The notes beneath the pieces are model-generated. The model was not told the origin of the DNA. It saw only the letters and a program-made list of their open reading frames with translations, and did not search any database. The translations under genes were made by a program, and so were the position numbers. From positions 61,918,756-61,982,755 of the forward strand of contig CM060731.1 in assembly GCA_030704615.1 (NCBI GenBank): a DNA stretch of 64,000 bases, written 5' to 3'. Positions 35,165 to 47,099 of the stretch are shown in pieces. This DNA is from Takakia lepidozioides (lineage: Eukaryota; Streptophyta; Takakiopsida; Takakiales; Takakiaceae). Each line of letters starts with the position of its first letter. Within the stretch, counting starts at the first letter, position 1.

Positions 35165-36419
35165 TCTATTATGGGTGATTTGGTCTGTCTTCATTTAAAG
35201 ATATGGGGTTAACATCTTCTGTAGGTGAATAATATTGACATTTCAAACCTGGAGATGTCACTTCTTGGACCTGTCGATTTGCTTTCTTTGTAGTGGTCAT
35301 GTGTATACTGCCAACAGACGGGCTGATTGTTGTGGACATTGTAGCTCTAGCATGGGTGAAATGTCCATCTTGTTCATAAATGGTAGCTCAATGGACAGTG
35401 CCAGGTCTTGTAATATAGTAGCTCATAATGTAGGGTATTTCACCTTCGTAACTGCATTCTTCTGCCAAGCTCGACGAAGATGCCACAAGCACAAGAAAAT
35501 AACACAATCACCCTAGACAAATGTGTTTTCTTGTCAGGTTTGCCGGGGTAACATACAAGAGGGCCGTAGTTTTGTCCTCTGGACCATATGAGCAGTGATA
35601 CCTACAACCACAAACTACATTCCGTTACTATCACTCCAAGGGGACTCGGGCACTCTCTGCATTCATAAAAATCATGGAATAGGCATTGCAACACATGAAC
35701 GACAGCCCTATGTACCTTGTTATAGTCAAAGCACTGTTGGTACGAGGAGCTAACAAATTAAGGCTCAACATAAGAGAGGAGAGCCATATTTTCATAACAC
35801 ATATCAAATAACGCTCTAGTCATGTCATTTTCAAGTGTAAATTTTTACATAGCAAAGATTTCATAACATGAAGGGTGACATTTTTTTCCCGACAATAATT
35901 TATAATAAAGTCCCTAGGGCTATAATCCCCCTTTTACCTGAAAATAAAATAAAAAATGGTGACATAACAAAACAGCATGTAACATTTATCCAAGTAGACT
36001 CTAATACATGCCTCATGTTTGGAAATTACGAAATTACCTAGGTGAGATGCCTAAATAATGAAAACGAATCTGCCTAATAATATTCCATTTTTTTAAATTA
36101 TTATTAGGCGCTGAAGTGCCTAATAAGCTAGGTAAGTAGGGTAGTAATGGAACAAAGGTGGTGCAGTAATCAGCCATCAAAGCCTTGCATTGACCTTTCG
36201 CATTTTGCAATCATGTCGTCGAGAGAATGGACATACGAGACATACAACCATTGGAGACTCGAATGGCAAGCAAGTGTCCGCATTCACAGCTTACCTAAGT
36301 TACCCAGCCTTCCGTCAAATTGATCTTCTGACTCGAGGAAGTTGGCTGAAGCAGACAGGCTTTCGGTGTACACGCGTTACGCAGTGTGTAAGAAACTTAC
36401 ACAAGTGACCACTGAATAC
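35165..36419. other. spacer between retrotransposon and duplicated transporter segment
   Basis: No gene is recognised. A perfect 10-bp inverted repeat (GCCTAATAAT at 36072-36081 with ATTATTAGGC at 36100-36109) could form a hairpin, and a further GCCTAATAAG follows at about 36118. Otherwise nothing is seen. Confidence 0.4.
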
Positions 36420-39400
36420 TATATTTCAATCCTGCGACGGTGAAGATGCTTAGTAATTTGAAGGTAGGGCCCTCTACCTGCAAATTCTGCTCCAACTCTC
36501 GACTTTATTACCACAGTTATCTTATGGACAAACTCATAGCCCATGGATGATGTCTGTCCATCAGTAGGACTTTCGGCAAACCTGGCTTAGACATGGGTAT
36601 TTAAGAAATGCTGACCTGATGAACATTGCATGTGGTGAAGATTTAGTGCGTAGGAAGCTGTCACTGCTGGTTGATCCTTCCAGTTTGGTCATGAGCTACC
36701 CTTTGGCTAGCTAAAGAGGTTGTTGACAGGGGGGCCGGGGAGAAGGAATGGGGCTTATGCTGATGATTTTGTCTGATTACTGTTGCAGGTGTTGACAATA
36801 GCACTGCTGTTGAAGGCAGTTATGAAGCGACGATTTTCTGTAATGCAGGTCTGTATTTCATACTTGTGTTCCTTCCTTCTGCTTACGTCTTTCAATTTGG
36901 ATTGTAATACGTACTGATCTTTTCATAATTCCTGTGCGATCTCAGTGGGAAGCACTGGACGTGCTATTGCTCGTAGGCATAAGTGTGAACCAGCTGCACA
37001 CAACTGCAGCTGGAACGACAATGCTTGGTGGTCCTATTGCTATGGCAGCATATGTGTACACCCTCATCTTTGTGAGTGTTATGCTACTTCCTCTGCAAGA
37101 GATGCCTAGTGATAGACACATTCTCTGGGTCTATAAGGACCTCTTTGGGTCAGATGTCCACAATAGCCCTAAGTTCACCTGCTTAGTGGCTGCAGCCAAC
37201 AATTGAACTATTATCCCATTGCTGTTTTCCTGGCATATGACTTTTATTGAATTTTGAATAGCTTAATAGTGTGGGTGGGACATGCAAAGCTGATGTTTCA
37301 ACTTCGAGTTGTGTATGGCAGGTGACAGTTCCTTCATTGGCTTCTGTTTACAATGAGTACGCACTCAAGAGCCAGTTTGAGACTAGCGTCCACCTTCAGG
37401 TCTCTCTCTCTCTTTGCATTCTCATGGGCCCTTGGGCCCTCCCTGTGTATGTTCTCAAAAAAATTTCTTTCCTGCTTGCTTTCTCAGTTCTCTGGGCCTG
37501 ATTCAATGGGATGTGGTTTAAGGAGGGTTTAAGAGTTGTGTCAGTTCCTAATTTAGTTTGCTACACAAATGGGAGAAGCTCATTCTGCAAGTTCAATCTC
37601 TGACTGCATCTCAGTTTTGAAGGATGTATTATACTTGTGTACATTCTCTTGGGTTTCTGTTTACCTCTATTTGTGATGGTTTACTAAGGATGTTTGTTTC
37701 AAAATGCAGAATCTATTTTTGTATGGGTATGGTGCGCTCTTCAATTTTATTGCAATAATTGTTTCGACTCTCTACCATGGTATACAAATGTTTCCCTCTT
37801 TCCTCACTAAACCCCAACTATGAAGAGCTTTTGGACTCCAGTAAGTGAAATGAATATGGGAGAATGATATTTGAGCAAAAAACATTTACTAGGACAAGAA
37901 GGTGAGAGTCTTGAATGGCTGACGCTGGGGTGGGGTAGGTGGAAATCGCTTTAACATTCTGGAGGGCCATTCCAATGCCACAATGTTCCTTATCCTCATC
38001 AACGCTGCCCAGGGTATCCTGTCCTCATTTTTCTTCATATATGCAGGTAAAGTGATCTGTCTATATTTTCTCTCTCCATAAGATGCAAGCAAAAAAAAAT
38101 CAAAGTGGTCACTTTCATGCATGCAATGGCGAAGTATTTACAGTTTCCTTTGGATAGTAAATGTCCTGTATCTTGAGCTGAAGTAAATTATGGATTATTT
38201 GGTGGTTTCTTTCTCTCTTGATTCAACTCACAAAAGGAGTTCTCCAAGACGTACATTTCACAGCCTAATTGTCATGTGCGTATTCACAGACACGATACTG
38301 ACGAATTACTCATCAACAATGGCCACCATATTCACGGGCCTGGCATCTGCAGCATTGTTCGGCCACACACTCACCATCAATTTTGTGCTAGGTGTCTCGA
38401 TTGTTTTCATCTCCGTGCACCAGGTTTTCCCTTCGTTCTCATTCAAAAGGGTAGCTCAAATTTTAGGGTCGTTTTGTGATCAAATCAAAACGTAACACTC
38501 ACACTATTGCATGCTTCAGCTTTCCTCAGTCTGATGTGACAATGACGTATGAATGAGCTTTCAAGAGGACAGACTGTACTTAGGGCACTAAATCTATACT
38601 TTATGCGGCCCTGTACATATTCAAATCCACAATGGGTTCTGATTGAGATTATGCTACGTGTTCCCCCCTCCTTCAAGCAGGAGTATCAAGCCATAGTCAG
38701 ATATCTAGAAGGCTTCTCGATTTCTCGGGGAAGCCAGATTCAGAAATACTAATGCTAGCTGGCCTTCCCACATGAGGTAATAAATCCATTTGGTCACTGG
38801 ACTGGGGTACTGAAGATGATGGTGGGCCTTGCTGGTGCCCATCATTTTCTTAACATATTGTGGTTTCGAATCAGCCAATGATTGCAACATCCATAGAATG
38901 CTGCCATTTGCTAGAACTTGTGTCATCTATGTTCTCAGTTCAGCTTTACCAGAAGTTCAATAGTAGGAGTCAACAGCATAAGAGTTTTGAAAAAGGTTGC
39001 TACATGGGTCACTTGTATTGCAGCAGTTTTTCTCGTCCCTCTCAAAGCCAAGTAAGGATGCTGAAGAAAATGCCAACACGCTGGAGCCCTCTGGCAAGAA
39101 GCTCAAGTATGTGCTTTACATTCTCTCTCTTTAAGTGTGGTTTTGGAAAAGGCAATTAGGTAGAGGCAGCAGGCCTAATGGAGCAAGGAAACACTAAAAG
39201 TTATGTTTGCTTTTGCCATAATTCTCCTTTGTTGGTGATGGTTGATCTTGGGTTTCAATGCTTTGAAGCCCAAATTCACTGTTGGGGTTTTCTGTGCTGA
39301 CATTGCAGCAAGAAGGATTCGTCATTGTCAACATGGCTGCTGCCGCATCTGAGGATGTGAGTCCACTTCCTTGAGTGTGTTCTACTGAACATATATCAGT

Positions 39401-39935
39401 AAAAAGTCATGCCCTCTGTAGTCTCAATGCAGCCTTAACTAGTTGCATTATGAAATTGCACTCTTTGGATTATGAACCTAAAGTGAAAGATAAGGCAGTT
39501 GATGTGGTTGATGGTAAGTGTGGAAAGACGAATGGAATGCTTTCTGGCTCTTTATATTGAACGTTGGGAGCCCTCTTTTACAAGGTCAACAGCAAAATGG
39601 TACAAAAGTTCAGGCTAATATCAAGCTCACAATACAGCTGCATGGCACATGATTGAGAAACCGGGAGAGGTGGATTAGACAAGCAGGACGGTGATGATCT
39701 GAAGGGGTTCGTTTTAGGGGGCTGGTGGTTCTGGCCTGCTGGATCATCCCCATAATTGCACTTAGGAATCATCTAAGTTGCATTGGAAAGGGTACTCTGA
39801 GTAAGTACTTGTTGTATGAAGTTTCCCTGCACATTGCTGACTATACACTTGGGACGGGGACTGTGGCGGGGGGATGTGCAGGCAAGCCACAACATTGGAA
39901 TCCTCAAGGAGAGAGAACCTCTCCTTCCTAAATAA
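36420..39935 (+). pseudogene. 5'-truncated, frameshifted duplicate of the nucleotide-sugar transporter gene
   Basis: Exon equivalents: 36420-36463 (exon 5 without its first base or acceptor), 36789-36848, 36946-37071, 37322-37399, 37710-37779, 37939-38046, 38290-38423, 39027-39106, 39309-39356, 39882-39935. Exons 1-4 and their promoter are missing. Exon 7 has an in-frame 3-nt gain (WEALDVLLL where the parent has WEALVLLL). Exon 10 has conserved-residue changes (LILINAAQG for [14 protein letters not shown] for FFKYA). Exon 13 lost one G (TCATTGTCAAC), so the C-terminal tail is frameshifted away from EREPLLPK. It is unlikely to give a working transporter, though most splice sites survive. Confidence 0.92.
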
Positions 39936-41045
39936 GTCGTTCAGCGTTTACCTGACATTTTCTACTTTACTTAATGCAGTCTAAGATGTAGCATGTGTAC
40001 AAGTAATTCTGCCATCCCCGTATGGGTTGTTAACCATATTCATTGTGTGCAAAGCCAAGCTTATAGAGCTTGACCCATTGATAACTTCTTATCTCAATAA
40101 GAAGAGTGAGCTGCTCTGCTGGTGCCGAGCTGCATCAGAAATTTTGCGGAGGAAATGTTGCCGGGTACCTTGTGGATGTGGGAGTGAAGACTTCCTGAAA
40201 AAGTACTTAGGAAAAAAGACATGCTTTGATGAAACGCCGCTTGAAGTAGTGTGGCTTTAAATCATTAAAATGGCCGGCCTTATTAGACACTGCTTGACAT
40301 ATCCTTGTGGCCGTAGACACCATCCATAGTCCAGAGGGGCACAGAAGTTGTGGGCAAAGGGTGGGGGTAGAGGATAAGAGGATCAACAGAATCGACCACT
40401 TACTGGCTGCTGCAGCAGTGGTTACAACTTTGTACATGAACTCAACTTCTGACATCAGCTTAGAGGAAGAGAGTCTGTCTGACCAGCCCTGTGAATGTCA
40501 GTGGTAGAGAAGAAACGTGAAGTTATCTGACCTGTAGTTTACCGAAGATGACCGGAAAAGTGGAATTCTGTGGCTTTTACACACAAATGTACTCAGTGTT
40601 GCAACTTTTGCTTGTATATTTCCATTTTTTATGTCTACCCTTTGGACTTTCTCAATCTCTCTGGGGCTAGATGTGTTCTGAAGGGATTGTTTAAAGGAGC
40701 TGATGTCATGCTACCCTTGCTGAGGTTTCTCACAGGGACAATTTGAGCACTGAGAATATAGACACTGGAAAGGAGTAGGCAGAACATGGAACTGAAAATG
40801 TGAGAGAGGTGAGGTGTATGACATGAGCACTGAAAAGAGGTTTGTTTTGTTTGGATCACTGATAACTTGTGAAATATGTCGGCTGGCAATACAATTTGTG
40901 CTTCCAAAGCTTCTGCCTTATCAGGCTGCGGGGCACAGGGAGGCAGCGAAATCTTTTCTGGACTACAGGACACATACATGAATGGGACCATTGCGGGGTT
41001 TGCATAACTAGAGTCTAAATCATCGTTTCCACTTAGCTGCGGTGC
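39936..41045 (+). repeat. downstream part of the duplicated segment (right copy)
   Basis: Aligns with 23740-24776 and includes the GGCCGGCCTTATTAGACACT and TTATCTGACCTGTAGTTTAC stretches found in both. About 80 bp at 40373-40452 are unique to this copy. No gene lies within. Confidence 0.8.
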
Positions 41046-41505
41046 CTACTCATCTTCATTGCAGAAGCGACTTCCTAGATTCCAGTCTGAGAAAAGTCAC
41101 AGTGTACGCCTCCTCCACAGTACCATAGATTGAGTGGGCTTTCAAAATTTGTGCTGGCACCTGATTCTTCTGTTACTCTCTTTTCCTCCACTTCCCCTTA
41201 TTGAACAGGATGTGGAGTTTACATTGGTAATATGGTCATTTAGTTACCGTACCTAAACAAAATCCTCATCTTTCTCCCAAACTCCTATCATTATACATTA
41301 GCTATATATCTACACCAACCATGCATTACATTGAGAATACCACCATGCTAAAAGCCTGTGAGAGTTTCGACATGGAGAGCACTGTCGAACACGCATTACA
41401 AAGGCTATGGCCTGCCTGGATAAGGACCACAATGGTGTTGCCTAATCTATAAGCATCCACAGGCAGGGAGTATCCATAGTGCATAAGCATGTGACGGATC
41501 ACGTG

Positions 41506-44500
41506 TCATGTGTCCAATGCAGGGCCGGGGTAAGCTGGAAGACTCAGAATGCGCTTGTCGACAACAGGGACCCCAATAGTGAAGTGATATAGACTTTGAA
41601 ATTCTCTGCCCTTCAATCCAAGCACCTCATGCACTGCATGTGACACAAACATGGCACAATTTCAGACTGCAGTGTCTACAATACAATAAAATGAGACAGA
41701 GGGAAGTCGTACATTCGGAGTTGCATCTGACTTAAAGAGGCATGCTCATCTCCGGTGAGTTACCAGAGAGATCTGAAGCCATTGACGATTCCTCTTAATC
41801 TTTGGCTATGACATACCCTCAAGACGTAGTCCCAGCAGGACACCATAAGGGGTCAATTGACCCATGCCCATGCTGTTTGCCGAAAGCCAGTGAAAGTTCA
41901 CTCACAGGATTTGGAGTGACCATTTTAGGGGTCGTACTGGCAGTGCGGAAGACTTTTTGCTGAAGCATGCGGAACTTATGGTGTCAGTTCACCCCGAAGG
42001 GCTACTGCCTTCTGTTTGGAAGGCCGCTTGTAACGGCCAACCCTAACCAGTTGCCAATTACCCCACTTCTGTAGCTAGGTTGGCCATAATGGGTGACATC
42101 CAACATACACCTATATGGCTTTGAACCCAAACCACTTTAAGGCGGCCTTGTGCCCTAACCATTGGGCCATCTGTTGGATGCTTCTTGAACTGGCATAATA
42201 CTAGAAGGCAGAATAGATTCCAGCGGAGATGCCCTACTCACATGTACTGTGGCTGTACGGCCAATTAAGTAATGTAGTGAGAAAGGGATGGGAGAGAAAG
42301 ATGGAAGAAAAAGAAGAGAGAAATAGAGACGGACCAGGGTCATCAAAGTAGCAGCCAATTCCAGTCGCAGAGATGCCCACTGCATGTGCTTCCAGGTACA
42401 GAATCTGACCAATCAACCCCGATTCCCAAAAAAGGCGTGGGTACATCCAGGCGCCCCGCTCTCTCAGTGCGGGCTCAAACCTGGCCACCATGCCCAGGCT
42501 GAAACAGCTATCCCCAGCTATTTCCTGCATAAGAAACACCACTTTGGCGTGTCATCAGTCTCCTATTTGTCCGATCAGCTCAACGAGAGACAGGTAAGTA
42601 TCTGAGAGTGCGGGAGAAAGAGAAGATAAATGACTGTTACAATGTCCACCAAGGACCCAGGGGGTCTTTGGGAGAGGGTAGGTACTCATCCACTGTTCCC
42701 TGTGAACGTTGGCTGTGACATACCCTGGAGGACATAGTGCCTGCCCGATAAAAATCCTCCAGGAGAAATTTTGTGGCCGTTTCAGCACAACATGAGACAC
42801 CTGAAATTGTCATCAAACTAGCACATAGCTGATGATGGTCCGGTTTCAGATAATTGGAGAGAGAGAAGAAGTAATAAGAATGAAAGAAAGAAGGGCACAC
42901 ACCTGGTTACAGGACAGACGTGCTGCCAGAACTCGACAATCTCCGCTATGCAGTAAATAGAGTGGTAAGTCAGAAGGGCAATCTGCTGGCTTCTCCCAAG
43001 TAAACTCTGGCCGCATTGACTGTCGGAGAGCTTTTTCATGCGCTGAATTCCGGACCAGGAAGTAGATTCCTGGCTGCAGTCCCACCACTCGGTGCACAAA
43101 CAAGGCCAGGTGAACCTCAGCTTTCCATGGCAATGCTCCTAGGGGAAGTTGACGAGGGTCCCCTTGTAGCCCCACCCCTCCTCCCGTAGGGAGTGATTTC
43201 AGCAGAATTTGATAAAATGCATCTTTCTGCATGCCATACTGACCATCCATGTCCACAGCACTCCGCCGATTGCGCACCACCTGACACCCACTAATCATGT
43301 TTTCTGTCAAACACTACTATAACTGAAAGAGGTCATGCTAATGGAGGTATGTATATAGATGCATGGATACTTGGAGACACCTTATGGAGATCTCAGAGAA
43401 AGACAAGACCTGATTCCACAAGGGCTAGGGCCCATAGTGCCCACTTCCCAATTTAAGCCTCAAAAATAATAAAACATTGCATACCTTTCGCAATGTTAGT
43501 GGTTCATACACGGAGGATGCCAACGGCGACTCGGCAGTTGGCATTGAACCTGAGTGGGGTGAGAGGCCCTTAGCAGGCATCACAGAGGCCTCGGCCGCCT
43601 TATATATAATTCCCCACCTCACATGCTCCTTGCTTAACACATTCAGCTTGCCCTTCCACACTATGTTGTCCATGCGCTCTACCAAAAATGAAGATACACG
43701 TGGCTCAGCTGGAATTGGAGCTACCACCTGACCTGATTGTCATTACAATCCCGATCAGTTCCATGAGTTGAAAATTGATCTCAACAAGGATTGTGCATTA
43801 CTGTTGGTGGCATTAGTATCATTCTGGAATCATACTAGTTTAAGGCAGAGGCCACCTCAACAACATGTTGGGTGAATGCTCACTTATCTTTGACATTCAT
43901 TTTTTGAGACACAACATGCAAAACGTAGGACCATCCCACATACCACTTCAATGAGGTTATTGTTTCTACATGTCACTAACAGCACCATTCGTACAGCCAA
44001 GCTTTGGCAACCACTTTCAGCAATGAAGCAAGAATGACACAAAACAAGGACAGCTTCAAGTTACTGAGCTGAAAAAACTTCACAACTAACCAAAAGATAT
44101 TCAGAGACTCTGTTACACCTTACCAACTCACCCCAGGGAAAAACCGCCATAATGCAGTCTGCATGCTCATGCTCAAGCTCCCGAAAGACACCCTTAGCAG
44201 GTTCAGCATCTGTGGGGACCCGAGTATGTTGTGCCACCCCAAACAGATGTGCAAGCTGCAGGCTGCTGAAGCCATCGAGGAGGCACGAATTCCAGCCAAG
44301 AGATCCTGCTGCCACAGCCACCGCTCCAATCGCATGGCCCACATCATGATTGCAATACCTGCATAAAATGCACTTTGTACATTTAAGACAACTTTCCCAA
44401 ATGTACCGGGCAAGGGCTCTTTCTGGACAACCCTGCAATGGGAAGTCTCTTATTCCATTTCTTGATGCCAATATCAATGCCAATGCCCCCACAATGACAG

Positions 44501-45854
44501 TAAGACACCTGTTCATTGCAAACAGAGTAATTGCTGCCCAACATTCCTAAGAAGATTTGGAGATTTAGTCTCTAACTTCATGAATACATAACTTGCACCT
44601 TTTGGGGTAGCAGTCATTGTATGCATGGTCTTCCTCAAACAATTGATGATAGCGTTCCATGCTGAGATAAAATCGGTCAACCAAAGTTGGCAGCTCTCAC
44701 ACTAGTGACATCCATATTGTGGGACAAACAGGGGTGTCTTACCATTATTTGACATGAGGAAACCAAGAGCTTTCTTTTGCCACTGGGTTGCCACACATCA
44801 GACCTCTTCTTCAGATGCTTGTCTCATGGAGGCCATTGTAATGGGTTCCTGGTAAGGACTTGCTGATTATCTGGGACATTACACCCTACACTGAAAGTTT
44901 TTCTTTTTAAGGAATCACACAGAATACATTTGTGGATTCATTGTCTGGAAGTGGGTGGCTCAATTTGATGGTCCAAAACATTCAATGACAGATTGTATGG
45001 TGAATCAACTGTAGTATTCCTTTCCCCCACTCTGACATAACAGCAATAGACTTAGACAACCCCATTCTCCATTCCCGTGATTGAAGAAAATTGGAACTCC
45101 CAACCCAAAGCAGAATTTCATGATTTGAAAGTAAAGGCAGCCAGACAGAGATCTACCTGAATGCCCTCTCCCCATACTTCCAAGCCTCGCGCCAAAAGAT
45201 AGACGTGAATCCCACCAGCAGTGCCCCGGAAGGCAAACCCTCCGTGAGATCCCGCCATAGCTCAGGAGTTATTTCCGCCCTAATTTCAAGAGCATGCTCC
45301 TTGGGAGCGTAATGGGCAATGAAGGGAGTGGCTGATACCCCTTCAATGGGACCAGAAATCACATACCCTTCAGTGGGATGCAGATTACCGCTGCTGGGAT
45401 TCACTCTGAGTGACCACGTTGAGCGACCAGCGGACTTCCAGGCAGACAAGGCAAGGCTATCATAGAGGAGCTGTGAAAGAGAGGCCTTGGTGAGGGGCTT
45501 GGGCAACACAGAGCCTGAAAACACTGCTGGGTACAAGGGGTCATGGGTGCTGACTGATGCGGATTCTGGCAGGTGATCCAAATTCTGCACTGGGGCCCCC
45601 ACATATCGTCGAAATGGGTTGGGCTGGTTCGCCCAGTCCAGCCCGTGAGGCCCCGTGGCGTACTTCCTGAACGAGTGCTTGGTTGTCTCATGGTACTGGA
45701 TCACCGTGGCGATTTTGGCCTCGGATTCTTTCTCAGAAAACTGAAGCTCAGGGGCACCTGCAACCGCCATCGCCCTGGATCGCACCAGAGACAATGATAG
45801 AGGCGAGGGCAGGCGCTTGAGAGCGCCATAGCCAAGGCCAGGCAGGGCCACCAT
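41506..45854 (-). CDS. SagB/ThcOx-type nitroreductase-family protein, 6 exons
   Basis: Minus-strand exons: 45854-45157, 44358-44124, 43727-43485, 43280-42903, 42524-42335, 41633-41506. They join in frame to 1872 nt, 623 aa. The family comprises FMN-dependent oxidoreductases; the plant and bacterial long form holds two nitroreductase-like halves and its substrate is unknown. N-terminal half: YHETTKHSFRKYATGP, LDWANQPNPFRRY, a SAGRSTWSLRVNPSSGNLHP block and GERAFRYCNHDVGHAIGAV. C-terminal half: RRSAVDMDGQYGMQ, FSLGMVARF, GLIGQILYLEAHAVGISATG, CYFDDPVHEVLGLKG and FQSLYHFTIG, ending LPAYPGPALDT. Residues 1-35 are hydroxylated/basic (LPSPLSLSLVRSRAM), suggesting a plastid or mitochondrial transit peptide. 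The frame stays open to 46097, but the added part encodes a GA-repeat (ERERERE), so ATG 45854 is preferred. Exon 2 has a competing GTGAGT donor 8 nt upstream of the chosen one; phase favours the later. Confidence 0.93.
41985..42178 (-). mobile_element. tRNA-derived SINE, copy 3, in last intron of the nitroreductase gene
   Basis: On the minus strand the order is an A box (ATGGCCCAATGGTTAGGGCA, complement of 42151-42170), a B box (GGGTTCAAAGCC, from 42127 down) and a tail GAAGGCAGTAGCCCTTCGGG at its 3' end. The tail is shared with the copies at 59940 and 62377. The spacer between head and tail differs from those copies. Confidence 0.65.
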
Positions 45855-45989
45855 AGCTGGCGCTTCTCCAACTTCCTCTTGTTCCTTTCCCCGCCTTCTA
45901 ACACATGCCCATTGGTCGAGGCCATGTGGCAACACAGATGATGGTCCCGCGTTCAAATTCACCAAACGTAGCCACTCCAGCTGGATAGA

Positions 45990-46020
45990 GGGAATCTCTC
46001 TCTCTCTCTCTCTCTCTCCT
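45990..46020. repeat. (CT)n/(GA)n microsatellite in the 5' leader of the nitroreductase gene
   Basis: About twelve CT dinucleotides (GA on the coding strand) lie 140-165 bp upstream of the preferred ATG at 45854. GA tracts are common in plant leaders, which supports the downstream start. Confidence 0.8.
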
Positions 46021-46097
46021 CGCAGAAAATTCCAGGGCATATATGTTGAGTGACAAACTCCTCGATAGTTTCCACTGGACTTCAAAGGTCGATTCAA

Positions 46098-47066
46098 ACA
46101 GCATGAGAACTGTTTCCGACCTCCTGCTTGAAACTATACAATGTGGTTCAGGATCTACTCGCGATTGATTGTCCTGCCTGGGAAGCCATAGCCAACGCTA
46201 GCAAGGCTAACAAGTGTTCTCCTTTGTGCCATGGGCCCTTGAGGCCTCCGGTAGGCGGTATACAGGATTTTTTTGTTTCTCTCTCTTCAAAAAAAATTTC
46301 ATGGCATTCCCACTGATTCAGCAAGGAGCTGTGTCTGCAGGCAGGTAGGGCGGACTGGTCACTCTGTGAATTATGAGTTGTCATTTTCAGCTACTTGGGG
46401 CGCAAGGAAGAGGAGCAATTCGGTATAGCAGTTTTGCTGAAGGAGGCAGCGATGGAGTATGGGTGCAGAATCCTAGAGGACCACATTTCAAGCACAAGAG
46501 TTACAATGAGGGACTATGGATTGATGGCTACAGTCAATTTGCGTGGGTTCATGGCCAATTGGAGAAGCTGGAGGCAGCGAGGGGAAAGTCTGTGGCAAGC
46601 CCAGGTGGTGGACATCCGTCAGGGCGCTTCGGGTATGGCAGATGTAGACCTCACTTATGGTCCTTCTCTTTTAGTTGCAGGGGGTTTTCTGCTAAGTACT
46701 CTCTCATGGTAATCACACTGTGAGCCACCCATTGGATTCGAAGGAGCAGAGTTTCTTTTGTTTTCGACTGAAGGATAGATTACTTCTCTCCGTTAGACAG
46801 AAATGGAGTAGGAAAGTTGTGTTGGGTGCATAGGAAGCCACACACCGAGGGAGTTTTATACAGTTGGTGTATGCTGTAACTTCTTCTCAGACTCAGTTGA
46901 TAAGTGAGAAGGATTGCAGCTATGGTAACATGTTGCAATCGTGCACGTCCATGCTGTGGAAGAGTAACCAACTCAAATTCTAATATGTAAAGAAGCCTGT
47001 CCTCGGGAGAAGTTTTTTTTTCCATGAGTTTGGAGTGTCAAGATTTATAACTAACAGCTTTCATTG
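46098..47066. other. divergent spacer between nitroreductase and PPR genes
   Basis: This stretch presumably holds both promoters, because the genes are transcribed away from each other. An ATG-started frame at 46395-46712 (105 aa, ending LVAGGFLLSTLSW) has no recognisable family; an alternative frame over the same stretch is also open, so neither is called a gene. A branch-point-like CTAAC, a pyrimidine stretch and a GCAG at 47053-47072 suggest that a 5'-UTR intron of the PPR gene ends here. Confidence 0.4.
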
Positions 47067-47099
47067 ATGCAGGGCAGGGTTGCATCAGGCACCTCCACC

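Noticed and set aside
41040-41160. Last exon of the nitroreductase gene near 41100
   Set aside because: A weak resemblance to the FQSLYHFTVG motif was seen, but the stretch complementary to 41633-41506 matches the expected C-terminus clearly and in phase.
45855-46097. Extending the nitroreductase start to 46097
   Set aside because: The extra 81 residues include a translated GA microsatellite and do not resemble the family; ATG 45854 gives a plausible transit peptide.
46395-46712. Plus-strand ATG frame of 105 codons with a hydrophobic end
   Set aside because: No family is recognised, and a second frame over the same bases is equally open, so neither is supported as a gene.
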